A stretch of DNA of 64,000 bases from Acidobacteriota bacterium (GCA_021789895.1 JAJYIU010000013.1:26166-90165); one strand, 5' to 3'. Numbered from the stretch's first letter, positions 25,243 through 34,423 are shown. Notes: generated from the sequence alone by a model not told the origin. A program made the numbers and translations.

Positions 25243-26058
25243 ACGAATCCACGCAGGGTTGCCATTGCACTCATCGCGGCGCTCACGCTGGCAACCGGCG
25301 CCACCTATCTGCTCTACCGCTGGCTGAACCACGGAGGCGCGCCGGCGCTGCACACGGTGACGGTGGTGGCGGCGGCCAAGGCGCTGCCGGCGGGCATGGC
25401 CTTGCAGGCCGCCGACCTGCAACTGGTCAACTGGCCGGTGAACATTCCGCTGCCGGGCGCCTATCATGCGATTCCGCCGCTGGCCGGACGGCCGCTGATT
25501 TATCCGCTCAGCGCGAGCGAGCCGGTGTTGAAAAAAGACCTGGCCGTTCCCGGCGCCGGCATCGGGCTCGCGGTACGAATCCCGCCGGGGATGCGGGCCG
25601 CCTCGGTGCGATCGAACGCGGTGGTGGGCGTGGCCGGGTTTCTGTTTCCCGGCTCGCGGGTGGACGTGCTGGCGACGTTCAATCGCCCCCCCGGGGTGCA
25701 GCAACAACAGCCATTGACCCAGACCATTCTCCAAAACGTGGAAGTGCTGACGGCGGGGGAGGAGATCCAGCCCGACCCGGCCGGCAAGCCGCACGCGGTC
25801 AGCGTGGTGACGCTGCTGTTGAAGCCGGTGGACGCGGAAAAACTGCTGCTCGCCAGCAGCAGCGGCAGCATCCAGTTCGTGCTGCGCAACGGCGCCGACG
25901 GCAAGACCCTGCAACCGCCGCCGGTGCGCCTGGGGCAGTTGATGAGCGGCACCAATCCCCGCCGGGCGCGGCGCGGGAGCTGGCATCCCCGGCCGCGGCG
26001 CCGGCGCATGGTGGTGCAGATGATTCAGGGCACGAAACAAAGCGAGATCAAATTTTGA
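25243..26058 (+). CDS. cpaB: Flp pilus assembly protein CpaB (non-standard start)
   Basis: About 271 residues. An N-terminal membrane anchor (RRVAIALIAALTLATGATYLLYRWL) is followed by a SAF/CpaB domain: VVAAAKALPAGMALQAADLQLVNWP, PLAGRPLIYPLSASEPVLKKDLAV, GIGLAVRIPPGMRAASVRSNAVVGVAGFLFPGSRVDVLATF. CpaB (RcpC) is a periplasmic component that works with the secretin. The anchor is preceded by no ATG, GTG or TTG in frame. The codon in the expected position is ACG at 25243, with GGAGG (25232-25236) six bases upstream. Either ACG is used as a start, or the ATG was lost by mutation or sequencing error. The first in-frame ATG (25357) would delete the anchor. Confidence 0.85.
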   Translation, partial: TNPRRVAIALIAALTLATGATYLLYRWLNHGGAPALHTVTVVAAAKALPAGMALQAADLQLVNWPVNIPLPGAYHAIPPLAGRPLIYPLSASEPVLKKDLAVPGAGIGLAVRIPPGMRAASVRSNAVVGVAGFLFPGSRVDVLATFNRPPGVQQQQPLTQTILQNVEVLTAGEEIQPDPAGKPHAVSVVTLLLKPVDAEKLLLASSSGSIQFVLRNGADGKTLQPPPVRLGQLMSGTNPRRARRGSWHPRPRRRRMVVQMIQGTKQSEIKF

Positions 26059-26063
26059 CAGCC

Positions 26064-27479
26064 ATGCGCAACCGGTATCTTTTGCTTTGGGCCGCCCTGG
26101 CGTTGGCGGCGGCGCCGGCGGCGGCCAAGCGGCCGGGGGCCGCGGCGGCGGCTCGGGCCCGCATTGCGCTGCCGCAACGCCCGCCGCTGCACCTGCGCCT
26201 GGGCGGTTCGGTGGTGGTCGAAATGGACGCGCCGCTCGAACGCGTGTTGATCAGCGACCCCAGCGTGGCGGCCGCAGTCGCGGTCTCGCCCCACCAGGTG
26301 GTGGTCGAGGCGCGCAAGGCGGGGACGTGCAGCCTGATTCTCTGGAGCCATGGCGGGGCCTATCAGATGATGCCCATCCATGTGGACGTGCCGATTCGAG
26401 CCTTGCGCGCCGCGATTGCGCGCGCCTGGCCCGGGCTCAAGGTGCAGGCGCGCGCCGATGGCGCTCGCATCCTGCTCGCCGGCATGGCGCCGGATGCGGC
26501 CACGGCGAAGGCGCTGGCGGCGCTGGCGCGGCTGTACTCGCCCAAGGTGATCAGCACCCTGCAAATCGATCCGCCGGCGCCGCTGCGCCAGATTCTGCTG
26601 AAGGTGCGCTTCGTCGAAATTGACCGCGCCCGGCTGCGGCAGTTGGGCGTGAACCTGCTCAGCACCGGCGCGGGCAACACTCCGGGAACGGTCACCACTC
26701 AGCAATTTGGCGCGATCGCGGGCGAAGGCGGCCAGCCGCTGAAGCTCACCGGCATCATCGGCGCGCCGCTGGAAGGCGCCAAAACGCAGTTCGGGCTCGA
26801 TAACCTGCTCAACATCTTCTTTTTCCGTCCCGACATCAATCTCGGCGCCGAATTGCAACTGCTGGAACAGAAAAACGTTTTGCAGATCCTGGCGCAACCC
26901 AACCTGATGGCGCTGGATGGGGCGGCGGCGAATTTTTTGGCGGGGGGCGAGATTCCGGTGCCGGTGGTGCAAGGCGGGGTGAATGTCGGGGCGGTGACCA
27001 TCATGTACCGTCCGTTCGGGGTGCGTTTGACCTTCACCGGAACGATCGAGCCGGATCAGATCGTGCGGCTGCAGGTCAAGCCCGAGGTCAGCACGCTGGA
27101 CTATGCCAACGCGGTCACGATTTCCGGCTTTACGGTGCCGGCGTTTTCAACCCGCAGCGCGGAGTCGGTGATCGAGCTGAAAAACGGCCAGGCCTTCGGG
27201 ATTGCCGGATTGCTCGACCAGCGGGTGACGGCGGAGTTCCGCAAGCTGCCCGGCATCGGCGACATCCCCATCCTGGGCCACCTGTTTCGCTCGCATTCTC
27301 TCGACCAGTCGCGCACCGAGCTGATGGTGCTGGTGCAGCCGTTCATCGTGGACCCGGCGCATGCCGGGGCCGCGCCGCCGCGCCCGCCCGTCCCGGCTCT
27401 GCCCTTCTTGAGCTCGCCCGGATACGACCGGCATTTGCCCGGGAGCCGGCCGCGGCCGGTGAAACCGCGCCAACCCTGA
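26064..27479 (+). CDS. cpaC: Tad secretin CpaC/RcpA
   Basis: A 471-residue outer-membrane secretin through which the Flp pilus exits. ATG 26064, six bases after the cpaB stop, precedes a signal peptide (LLLWAALALAAAPAAA). Residues about 45-120 form the pilus-specific N-domain (LHLRLGGSVVVEMDAPLERVLISDPSVA), followed by a BON-like segment and the secretin core (QILLKVRFVEIDRARLRQLGVNL; LAQPNLMALDGAAANFLAGGEIPVPV; FGVRLTFTGTI; GIGDIPILGHLFRS; TELMVLVQPFIV). The C-terminal tail is Pro/Arg-rich. Longer upstream readings in this frame run through tadV and cpaB and are not real. Confidence 0.93.
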   Translation: MRNRYLLLWAALALAAAPAAAKRPGAAAAARARIALPQRPPLHLRLGGSVVVEMDAPLERVLISDPSVAAAVAVSPHQVVVEARKAGTCSLILWSHGGAYQMMPIHVDVPIRALRAAIARAWPGLKVQARADGARILLAGMAPDAATAKALAALARLYSPKVISTLQIDPPAPLRQILLKVRFVEIDRARLRQLGVNLLSTGAGNTPGTVTTQQFGAIAGEGGQPLKLTGIIGAPLEGAKTQFGLDNLLNIFFFRPDINLGAELQLLEQKNVLQILAQPNLMALDGAAANFLAGGEIPVPVVQGGVNVGAVTIMYRPFGVRLTFTGTIEPDQIVRLQVKPEVSTLDYANAVTISGFTVPAFSTRSAESVIELKNGQAFGIAGLLDQRVTAEFRKLPGIGDIPILGHLFRSHSLDQSRTELMVLVQPFIVDPAHAGAAPPRPPVPALPFLSSPGYDRHLPGSRPRPVKPRQP

Positions 27480-27485
27480 ACTTCC

Positions 27486-28742
27486 ATGGACAACTTCCAC
27501 AACCCCGTCCTGAATTCCGCCCAGCCGCTGAACGCGGTCTCGCTCGGCTTCGATGCGGAAACGGCCGAAGCGCTGCGCCGGCTGGAAGAAAACGGCGCCG
27601 GGCTGCGCCTTCGGAGCGCGCTCGAGCTGGCGCTGCTGGAGCCGGGGGAAGGGCTGCTGGACCGGCTCGACGGCGCCCAGGCCGATCTTTGCCTGATCGA
27701 TTTCGAAGCCGATCCGGAGGCGGCCGCGCGCGCGGCGGAGCATCTGCGCGCCCAGCGCCCGCGGGTGGCGCTGATGGCGGTGGCGCGCCAGTTCCGGCCG
27801 GAAGCCATGCTGGCGGCGATGCGCAGCGGCTGCGGCGAATTCCTGACCACCCCGCTGGCGGAAGCCGAGCTGCGGCAGGCGCTGTTGCGGGTGCGCAGCC
27901 GCCGGCGCGACCAGGAAGCGCCCCGCGCCAGTGGGCAAATATTGCTGTTCATGGGCAGCAAGGGCGGGACGGGGACGACCACGCTGGCGACGCAACTGGG
28001 AGCGCGGCTGGCGCGGGGAGGCGGCCGCCGGGTGCTGCTGGCCGAGCTGAAACCGTTTGGCGGCGATGCCGGGCTGTATTTGGGCCTCGACCGGCACGCC
28101 TACCATTTTTTCGATCTCGCCGACAATGCCGCCCGGCTGGATTACGAGTTGCTGCAAAGTTTTCTCGCCCGCCATGCCAGCGGCCTGGACGTTTTGCCCG
28201 GCCCGGATAGCGCCGAGCCGGCGCGGGTGGCGCCGGCCGCGGTGCTGCACACGCTGGAATTCCTGCGCCGTCATTACGAGTTCCTGTTGCTGGACTGCGC
28301 TTACGGGCTGGATGAGCTCAACCTGGAGCTGGCGCGTTTTTGCCAGCAGTTTTACCTGGTGACGGTGGCCGAGATTGCCGCGCTGCGCAACGCCGCCCGC
28401 CTGATCCAGCAGTTGAGCGGAAAAGGCGTGCCGCCGGAAAAAATCCGGGTGGTGCTCAATCGCTACGCGCGCAAGTCGGCCATCGGCGAGGAACAGATCG
28501 CGCGCGCGCTCAAGCAGGAACTGGACCGCAAGATTCCCAATCAATATCAGCAGGCGGCGCGGGCGACCGGAACGGGCGATGCCGCGCCGCTTTCGGCCTC
28601 CGAACTGGGCCGCAGCCTGCAGGCGTGGGCGGAGCAGTTGACCGAGGCCGCCGCCGCGCCCGCCCCGCGCCGGCCGGCGCGCGGGCTGCTGAGCTGGTTT
28701 GCCCGCGCCGCCGCGCCCGCCGGCGCGCGCCCGCAGTCGTGA
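27486..28742 (+). CDS. cpaE: TadZ/CpaE-family ATPase
   Basis: A 418-residue protein. An N-terminal receiver-like domain (about 15-140; ADLCLIDFE, FRPEAMLAAMRSGCGEFLTTPL) precedes a MinD/ParA-like ATPase domain with the atypical P-loop GSKGGTGTTTLA (second Thr where a classical loop has Lys), as usual for TadZ. LLLDCAYGLDELNLEL is the switch region. TadZ/CpaE proteins localise the Tad machine at the pole or membrane. The C-terminal 30 residues are Ala/Pro/Arg-rich. It sits between the secretin and the motor ATPase, the normal Tad order. Confidence 0.88.
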   Translation: MDNFHNPVLNSAQPLNAVSLGFDAETAEALRRLEENGAGLRLRSALELALLEPGEGLLDRLDGAQADLCLIDFEADPEAAARAAEHLRAQRPRVALMAVARQFRPEAMLAAMRSGCGEFLTTPLAEAELRQALLRVRSRRRDQEAPRASGQILLFMGSKGGTGTTTLATQLGARLARGGGRRVLLAELKPFGGDAGLYLGLDRHAYHFFDLADNAARLDYELLQSFLARHASGLDVLPGPDSAEPARVAPAAVLHTLEFLRRHYEFLLLDCAYGLDELNLELARFCQQFYLVTVAEIAALRNAARLIQQLSGKGVPPEKIRVVLNRYARKSAIGEEQIARALKQELDRKIPNQYQQAARATGTGDAAPLSASELGRSLQAWAEQLTEAAAAPAPRRPARGLLSWFARAAAPAGARPQS

Positions 28743-28750
28743 GGGACACG

Positions 28751-30079
28751 ATGCAGCCGGAACGAGCCTTGTCGCGCGGAGAAAACGGCAAAAAAAGCCT
28801 GCAGGACCTGAAGGCCTACCAGGAGCTGAAGACCAGCCTGCATCGCGACCTGCTGACCCGCATTGACCTGGAAAAGGTGGCCCGGCTGCGCGACAACACC
28901 GTGCGCCAGCAGGTGTTCGGGGTGGTGCAGGAGCTGGTCGGGCGGCTCAGCATGCCGCTGAGCGGCAGCGAGCGTGAACGCCTGGCGCGCGAGGTGCTGG
29001 ACGAGGTCTTCGGGCTGGGGCCGCTCGAGCCGCTGCTGCAGGACGCCACCATCGCCGACATCCTGGTGAACAACTATCGCAGCGTGTATGTCGAGCGCAA
29101 CGGCATGTTGGAAGAATCCCCGGTGGTCTTCAAAGACGACGTGCATTTGATGCACATCATCGAGAAGATCGTCTCCGGAGTGGGCCGGCGGGTGGATGAA
29201 TCCTCGCCAATGGTGGATGCGCGGCTGGCGGATGGCTCGCGCGTCAACGTGATCATTCCGCCGCTGGCGCTGGACGGGCCGGCGCTTTCCATCCGGCGCT
29301 TCGGCCGCGTGCCGATCACCGCCGAAAACTTGTTGGAAAATCACACCCTTACCGCGCCGATGCTGGAACTGCTGCGCGGCGCAGTCAAGGCGCGGCTGAG
29401 CATGGTGATTTCGGGGGGCACCGGGGCGGGCAAAACCACCCTGCTCAACGTGCTTTCCGGCTTCATCTCGCAGCGCGAACGGATTGTCACCATCGAGGAC
29501 TCGGCCGAGCTCCAGCTCAAGCAAAAACACGTGGTGCGGCTGGAATGCCGCCCGCCCAATGTAGAGGGCAAAGGAGCGGTGCGGCAGCGGCAGTTGGTGA
29601 TCAACGCGCTGCGCATGCGTCCCGACCGCATCGTGGTGGGCGAAGTGCGCGGCGAAGAAGCCCTGGACATGCTGCAGGCGATGAACACCGGGCACGACGG
29701 CTCGCTCACCACCGTCCACGCCAACAGCCCGCGCGACGCCATCTCGCGCATCGAAACCATGGCGCTGATGGCCAATCTCAACCTGCCGGAGCGGGCGCTG
29801 CGCCAGCAAGTGGCCTCGGCCATCGCGCTGCTGGTGCAAATCGCCCGGCTCAGCGACGGCAGCCGGCGGATCACTCATATCACCGAAATCGCCGGAATGG
29901 ACGAGGAAGTGGTCAGCCTGCAGGATATTTTCGTGTTTGAGAAAAAAGGGATCAACGAGGAGGGCAAAATTCTGGGCACCTTCATGGCTACCGGCATCCG
30001 TCCGCGGTTTGCCGAGAAGCTGAAAATCATCGGTATCCACCTGCCGCCGAACCTGTTTCAGCATGGAACGCGGATTTAG
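28751..30079 (+). CDS. cpaF: Tad pilus assembly ATPase CpaF/TadA
   Basis: A 442-residue cytoplasmic hexameric secretion ATPase that powers Flp pilus assembly and retraction. ATG 28751 is 8 bp after the cpaE stop; longer readings overlap cpaE and are not credible. An N-terminal helical domain is followed by [24 protein letters not shown], Walker [13 protein letters not shown], Asp box [10 protein letters not shown], Walker [17 protein letters not shown] and His box [14 protein letters not shown]. All catalytic motifs are intact. Confidence 0.95.
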   Translation: MQPERALSRGENGKKSLQDLKAYQELKTSLHRDLLTRIDLEKVARLRDNTVRQQVFGVVQELVGRLSMPLSGSERERLAREVLDEVFGLGPLEPLLQDATIADILVNNYRSVYVERNGMLEESPVVFKDDVHLMHIIEKIVSGVGRRVDESSPMVDARLADGSRVNVIIPPLALDGPALSIRRFGRVPITAENLLENHTLTAPMLELLRGAVKARLSMVISGGTGAGKTTLLNVLSGFISQRERIVTIEDSAELQLKQKHVVRLECRPPNVEGKGAVRQRQLVINALRMRPDRIVVGEVRGEEALDMLQAMNTGHDGSLTTVHANSPRDAISRIETMALMANLNLPERALRQQVASAIALLVQIARLSDGSRRITHITEIAGMDEEVVSLQDIFVFEKKGINEEGKILGTFMATGIRPRFAEKLKIIGIHLPPNLFQHGTRI

Positions 30080-30107
30080 CCGGAGCCGCCGCTAGCGGGA
30101 GCGCCGC

Positions 30108-31076
30108 ATGTCATGGTTTACGCTGATGCTGATTTTTCTGCTGCTGCTGCTGCTCTCGTTTGCAGCGGCGGCGTTGGCGTTGCGTCCCAGCCGCGGCGAA
30201 GCCGATCTGCTGCGCCAGCTCGAGCAGATCGGCCATATTCCCAGCGCCGCGGTGGCGGCGGAGACGATTCTGAAGCCGCCGCAGTTGAGCGCCCTGCCCT
30301 GGCTGCACGATCTGCTGCGCGCCCTGCCGGGCGCCTCCCGGCTGCAGCGGCTGCTGACGCAGGCGGGCGCCGGCGCGCGCTGGACGGTGGCCCGGGTGCT
30401 GTTCAGCTCGCTGGCGGCCGGCCTCGGGCTGGCGCTGCTGCTGCGGCTGCTGGGAGTGGAAACCCTGGCCTGGCTGGGCCTGCTCGCCGGCGCGGGCGTG
30501 CCCGCGCTGACCCTGCTGCTGAAACGGCATGCCCGTTTCCGGACAATCGAGGCGCAGTTGCCGGAGACCATTGACCTGCTGTCCCGCGCGCTCAAGGCCG
30601 GACACGCCGTCACCGCGGCGATTGAAATGGCGGCGGAAGAGATGCCGCTGCCGATCAGCGGCGAGTTCCGCATCCTGTTCAAGCAGCAAAGCCTGGGGCT
30701 GCCGCTGCGCGACGGCCTGCAAGCCCTGCTGGAGCGGGTGCCGGTTGAGGATGTGCGCTTTTTAGTCGCCGCCATCCTGATCCAGCGCGAAACCGGCGGC
30801 AACCTGGCCGAAATCCTCGATAAGACCGCGCACTTGATGCGCGAGCGCATCCGGCTGCGCGGGCAGTTGCGGATTTATTCCGCCCAGGGCCGGCTTACCG
30901 GCTGGATCCTGTGCCTGCTGCCGTTTGTGATGTTTACCCTGCTGGATGCGGTCAATCCGCGCTATGAGCGCCTGCTGTTGACCAATCCGGCCGGGCGGCA
31001 CCTGGTGATCGCGGCGCTGGTGATGATGGCGCTGGGAGTGATGGTGATGCGCAAGATTCTGGACATCCGGGTATAA
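30108..31076 (+). CDS. tadB: Tad inner-membrane platform protein TadB
   Basis: A 322-residue type II secretion F-domain protein. The N-terminal helix (LMLIFLLLLLLSFAAAALAL) and paired helices near 95-135 precede the GspF-like cytoplasmic domain (QLPETIDLLSRALKAGHAVTAAIEMAAEEMP, FLVAAILIQRETGGNLAEILDKTAHLMRERIRL) and two C-terminal helices. TadB and TadC form the membrane platform beneath the pilus. It starts 28 bp after cpaF and ends 4 bp before tadC. Confidence 0.92.
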   Translation: MSWFTLMLIFLLLLLLSFAAAALALRPSRGEADLLRQLEQIGHIPSAAVAAETILKPPQLSALPWLHDLLRALPGASRLQRLLTQAGAGARWTVARVLFSSLAAGLGLALLLRLLGVETLAWLGLLAGAGVPALTLLLKRHARFRTIEAQLPETIDLLSRALKAGHAVTAAIEMAAEEMPLPISGEFRILFKQQSLGLPLRDGLQALLERVPVEDVRFLVAAILIQRETGGNLAEILDKTAHLMRERIRLRGQLRIYSAQGRLTGWILCLLPFVMFTLLDAVNPRYERLLLTNPAGRHLVIAALVMMALGVMVMRKILDIRV

Positions 31077-31080
31077 CGCC

Positions 31081-31968
31081 ATGCTGACGTGGATCATCCT
31101 GCTGGCCCTCTTCATGCTGGCGGGAAGCTTTGGGCTGTTCCTCTGGGCCGGACGGGAAACGGCCGAGAGCCGGCGCCTGGCGGCGTTGACTCAGGCCGAG
31201 GCGGGAAGCGAGAACGCGCGCCGGCCGCTCGACCGGTTGCTGGCCCCGCTCAACTTGCTGCGGCGGCTGTTTGGCAGCGAGCGCGATCCGCGGCTGCTTC
31301 GCCGCCTGATGCTGGCCGGCTACCGCCATCCCTCCGCCGCCGACGTGTTCCAGGGCACGCGGTTGGTGCTGCCGGTGCTGACTGCGGTGGCGCTTTCGCT
31401 GCTGGTCAGCCAATCGTTGCTGCTGTGGCTGATCGTGGGCGTGGTGAGCAGCCTGCTGCTGCCCGAAATCTGGCTCAACCGGCGGATTGTGCAGCGCCGC
31501 GAGCGCATCCGCCTGGCCCTGCCCGACGCGCTCGATCTGCTCTCGATCTCGATGGAAGCGGGGCTTGGCCTGGACCAGGCGATTATCCGCGTCGCCCAGG
31601 ATATTGCCGTCAGCCATCCCGACCTCAGCCAGGAATGGATGCAGGTCAGCCACGAGCAAAGCGCCGGCAACCCGCGCCTGCTGGCCTGGCGCAATCTGGC
31701 CGAACGGGTGAACGATGCCGGGGTGCAATCGTTCGTCAACATGCTGGTGTACACCGAACGCTTTGGCACTCCGGTCTCGCGCGCGCTGGCGACCTATTCG
31801 GAAGCGCTGCGCACCCAGCGCCGCCAGAAAGCCGAGGAGCTGGGGGCAAAGACCACCATCAAGCTGGTGGTGCCGCTGATCTTTTTCATATTTCCCAGCA
31901 TTTTCATCGTCACCATCGCCCCCGCGGTGATTGACATCATTCATGGATTTGCCCGGCTGAACCGCTGA
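31081..31968 (+). CDS. tadC: Tad inner-membrane platform protein TadC
   Basis: A 295-residue F-domain protein, the partner of TadB. It has an N-terminal helix, RDPRLLRRLMLAGYRHPSAADVFQGTRLVLP, paired helices near 100-130, and the F-domain (ALPDALDLLSISMEAGLGLDQAIIRVAQDI, VQSFVNMLVYTERFGTPVSRALATYSEALRTQRRQKAEE), ending in FIFPSIFIVTIAPAVIDII. It is the last core tad gene of this run. Confidence 0.92.
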   Translation: MLTWIILLALFMLAGSFGLFLWAGRETAESRRLAALTQAEAGSENARRPLDRLLAPLNLLRRLFGSERDPRLLRRLMLAGYRHPSAADVFQGTRLVLPVLTAVALSLLVSQSLLLWLIVGVVSSLLLPEIWLNRRIVQRRERIRLALPDALDLLSISMEAGLGLDQAIIRVAQDIAVSHPDLSQEWMQVSHEQSAGNPRLLAWRNLAERVNDAGVQSFVNMLVYTERFGTPVSRALATYSEALRTQRRQKAEELGAKTTIKLVVPLIFFIFPSIFIVTIAPAVIDIIHGFARLNR

Positions 31969-32008
31969 ACGGATTCTGCCGGAGCTGCGCAAAGGAGAAC
32001 GGCAACTT

Positions 32009-32107
32009 ATGGACAACGTCACCTTGATCCGCGTGGTATCGGGCATCATGGCCGTGGTCGTGCTCGTGATTCTGGTGTACCGGATGAAGCGCCGCGCGCC
32101 CCGGTAA
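32009..32107 (+). CDS. 32-residue single-helix membrane peptide
   Basis: ATG 32009 with AAGGAG at 31992-31997. The product is a 32-residue peptide: a short polar head (MDNVTLIR), one hydrophobic segment (VVSGIMAVVVLVILVYR) and a basic tail (MKRRAPR), consistent with an N-out, C-in single-pass peptide. It lies 40 bp after tadC and 110 bp before the DUF192 gene on the same strand. I recognise no family. The positive-inside tail and ribosome-binding site make it credible, but it is short. Confidence 0.5.
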   Translation: MDNVTLIRVVSGIMAVVVLVILVYRMKRRAPR

Positions 32108-32217
32108 GCGGCGCGCCGGCGGGAGCCAGGCCGAGCGCCCTTGACCAGCATCGCGCGCCACCGGGCGCGCCGCCGCCGCCCGGCAACGGCAGCGGCGCGG
32201 CCCGGTGTGGGAGAGCT

Positions 32218-32613
32218 ATGCCTCGGGAATTATTCGTTTATAACCGCTCGAAAGAGACTTTCCTGGGGAGTCATATCCGCCTGGCGGACACCTATTTCAG
32301 CCGCCTGATCGGGTTGCTGGGGCAGACGTCGCTGGCCCCCGACACCGGCTTGTGGATCGTGCCCGGCAACTCGATTCATACTTTCGGGCTCACCTTCCCG
32401 ATTGACCTGGTGCTGCTCGACCGCCGGAAAAAAGTGGTGGGAGTGCGCGAATATGTGCGGCCATTTTCCATTACCCGGCCGCGGCTGAACGTCCATAGCC
32501 TGATCGAGTTGCCGGCGCACACTATCTACCGCAGCCGCACGGAGCCGGGCGATCAACTGGTCATTGATGATTTCGAAACCGTGGCCGCAGCGGGCGCTGG
32601 CCAAAAAGATTGA
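32218..32613 (+). CDS. DUF192 family protein
   Basis: A 131-residue protein matching DUF192: RLADTYFSRLIGLLGQTSL, the core GLWIVPGNSIHTFGLTFPIDLVLLDRRKKVVGV and IELPAHTIYRSRTEPGDQL. No signal peptide is visible, whereas many family members are exported. The biochemical role of DUF192 is not established. The gene lies immediately upstream of the GT2 glycosyltransferase gene, 4 bp apart, so the two are probably co-transcribed. Confidence 0.85.
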   Translation: MPRELFVYNRSKETFLGSHIRLADTYFSRLIGLLGQTSLAPDTGLWIVPGNSIHTFGLTFPIDLVLLDRRKKVVGVREYVRPFSITRPRLNVHSLIELPAHTIYRSRTEPGDQLVIDDFETVAAAGAGQKD

Positions 32614-32617
32614 AGCG

Positions 32618-33634
32618 ATGCCGATGCAGCCCATCCGGAAACTGAGCGGCGAGCGCAGCGGGCAGAGCTTTCGCCGCCGGCAACGCGCTCCGCGGCCGAT
32701 CGCGGCCGCAACCCGCCGCCTGGCGCTGATCGTGCCGGTGTATAACGAAGCCGCCGTGCTGCCGCAATTTTTAACCCGCGCCGCCGGAGCGCTCGCCGGC
32801 CTGCCCTACGACTGGCGCATCACCTTTGTGGACGACGGCAGCAGCGACGGCAGCGCCCGGCTGCTGGCCGGCTTTGCCGCCGCCGACCCGCGGCATGTAC
32901 GCGTGTTGACGCTGTCGCGCAATTTCGGCCAGCAACTGGCCATCAGCGCCGGCCTGGAGCATACCCGCGCCGACGCGCTGATCATCAGCGACGCCGATTT
33001 GCAGGATCCGCCCGAGCTGATTCCGGCGCTGGTGGCGCAGTGGGAGCAAGGCTACGAAGTGGTGCATGCGGTGCGCAGCGGGCGCCAAGGCGAGAGCTGG
33101 TTCAAGCGCCTGAGCGCGGCGGCATTTTATAAGCTCATGCGGCGGCTTGCCGGAGTGGAGCTGCCGGAAAACAGCGGCGATTTCAAGCTGATTGACCGCC
33201 AGGTGGCGCGCACGCTGCGCCGCATGCCCGAGCCCCACCGCTTCCTGCGCGGCATGATCGCCTGGGTGGGTTTTCGCCAGGCGCGGGTTGATTTCGTGCG
33301 CCCTCCGCGGCAGGCCGGCGAGACGAAATATCCGCTCGGCAAGATGCTCCACCTGGCCATGGATTCGGCCGTTTCGTTCTCGATCTTGCCGCTGCGGCTG
33401 GCGACGCTGACCGGCGCCGCGGCGGGCCTGGCCAGCCTGGCTACTCTCGCCTGGGTGCTGGTGGCCCGGCTGGCCTGGCGCGCGACCATCCCGGGTTGGG
33501 CCTCGCTGATGACCATCGTCTTGCTGCTCGGCGGCGTGCAGTTGCTGACGGTCGGGATTCTGGGCGAGTACCTCGGCCGCGCTTTCCAGCAGGGCAAGCA
33601 GCGGCCACTCTACGTCCTGCGCCGCCGCGGCTAG
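32618..33634 (+). CDS. GT2 glycosyltransferase, dolichol-phosphate-mannose synthase-like
   Basis: About 338 residues. The GT-A domain has LALIVPVYNEAAVLPQFL, ITFVDDGSSDGSARLL, LSRNFGQQLAISAGLEH and the acidic motif IISDADLQDPPELIP, plus NSGDFKLIDRQV. Two C-terminal helices (LATLTGAAAGLASLATLAWVLVARLA; MTIVLLLGGVQLLTVGILGEYLGRAF) match the polyprenyl-phosphate glycosyltransferase type. It is predicted to move a sugar from a nucleotide donor onto undecaprenyl phosphate, the kind of donor that GT-C enzymes such as those at 20958-24127 use. ATG 32618 follows the DUF192 stop; the reading from 32564 overlaps that gene. Confidence 0.88.
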   Translation: MPMQPIRKLSGERSGQSFRRRQRAPRPIAAATRRLALIVPVYNEAAVLPQFLTRAAGALAGLPYDWRITFVDDGSSDGSARLLAGFAAADPRHVRVLTLSRNFGQQLAISAGLEHTRADALIISDADLQDPPELIPALVAQWEQGYEVVHAVRSGRQGESWFKRLSAAAFYKLMRRLAGVELPENSGDFKLIDRQVARTLRRMPEPHRFLRGMIAWVGFRQARVDFVRPPRQAGETKYPLGKMLHLAMDSAVSFSILPLRLATLTGAAAGLASLATLAWVLVARLAWRATIPGWASLMTIVLLLGGVQLLTVGILGEYLGRAFQQGKQRPLYVLRRRG

Positions 33635-33639
33635 CCGCC

Positions 33640-34395
33640 ATGGATGCGCGCCTCTATCAATTGTTTTACCAGCAGGAAAACCGCCATTGGTGGTTTCAGG
33701 CCCGGAAGCGGATCGTCCTGGCGCAGATCCGGCGCTGGCTGGGGGCGTCGCGCCGGCTCTCGATTCTCGACCTCGGCTGCGGCACCGGCATGATCCTGGA
33801 GGCGATGCGGCCGCTGGGCGAGGTGTGGGGGCTGGATGCCAGCCGCCAGGCGCTGGATTTCTGCCGCCGGCGCGGGCTGCGCCGGCTGCTGGAAGTGCAG
33901 TTCCCCGGCGCGATGCCGGCCGGCGGACCCCGGGAACTTGACCTGGTCACCGCGCTGGACGTGCTCGAACACCTGCCCGACGACCGCGGCGCGCTGCGGC
34001 AGATTTTCCAGTTGCTGCGCCCGGGCGGATTCCTGCTGCTGACAGCGCCCGCTTACGACTTTCTCTGGTCGCCCCACGATGCCGCCAATCATCATCTGCG
34101 GCGCTATGCGCGTCGCCAGTTGCAAGAGCGCCTCACCGCCGCCGGCTTTCAGGTGCGCAAGCTGACGTACTACAATTTTTTCCTGTTTGCGCCGATCTGG
34201 CTGCGCAAGCGGCTCGATCGCCGCCGCTATGGCAGCCAGCCGTTCAGCCATCTCGAAACCCCGCCGCCGGCCGCGCTCGGACGCGTCCTCGAAGGCATCC
34301 TCTGGCTGGAAAGCCTGGCGCTGCGAAAACTTTCGTTCCCGTTCGGGGTTTCGCTGCTCGCGGTGGCGCAGAAGCCGGACAATATGACGCCCTGA
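33640..34395 (+). CDS. Class I SAM-dependent methyltransferase
   Basis: A 251-residue methyltransferase. The N-terminus QENRHWWFQARKRIVLAQI is typical of enzymes in surface-glycan clusters. The SAM site is ILDLGCGTGMILEAM (about 45-59), the acidic residue follows in EVWGLDASRQALDF, and motif IV is LVTALDVLEHLPDD with GGFLLLTAPAYDFLWSPHD further on. ATG 33640 lies 5 bp after the GT2 stop. The acceptor is unknown; glycan or lipid-linked sugar methylation is inferred from its neighbour. Confidence 0.87.
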   Translation: MDARLYQLFYQQENRHWWFQARKRIVLAQIRRWLGASRRLSILDLGCGTGMILEAMRPLGEVWGLDASRQALDFCRRRGLRRLLEVQFPGAMPAGGPRELDLVTALDVLEHLPDDRGALRQIFQLLRPGGFLLLTAPAYDFLWSPHDAANHHLRRYARRQLQERLTAAGFQVRKLTYYNFFLFAPIWLRKRLDRRRYGSQPFSHLETPPPAALGRVLEGILWLESLALRKLSFPFGVSLLAVAQKPDNMTP

Positions 34396-34423
34396 ACGCC
34401 GCCGCTCCGGCCGGTGCGCCGTT

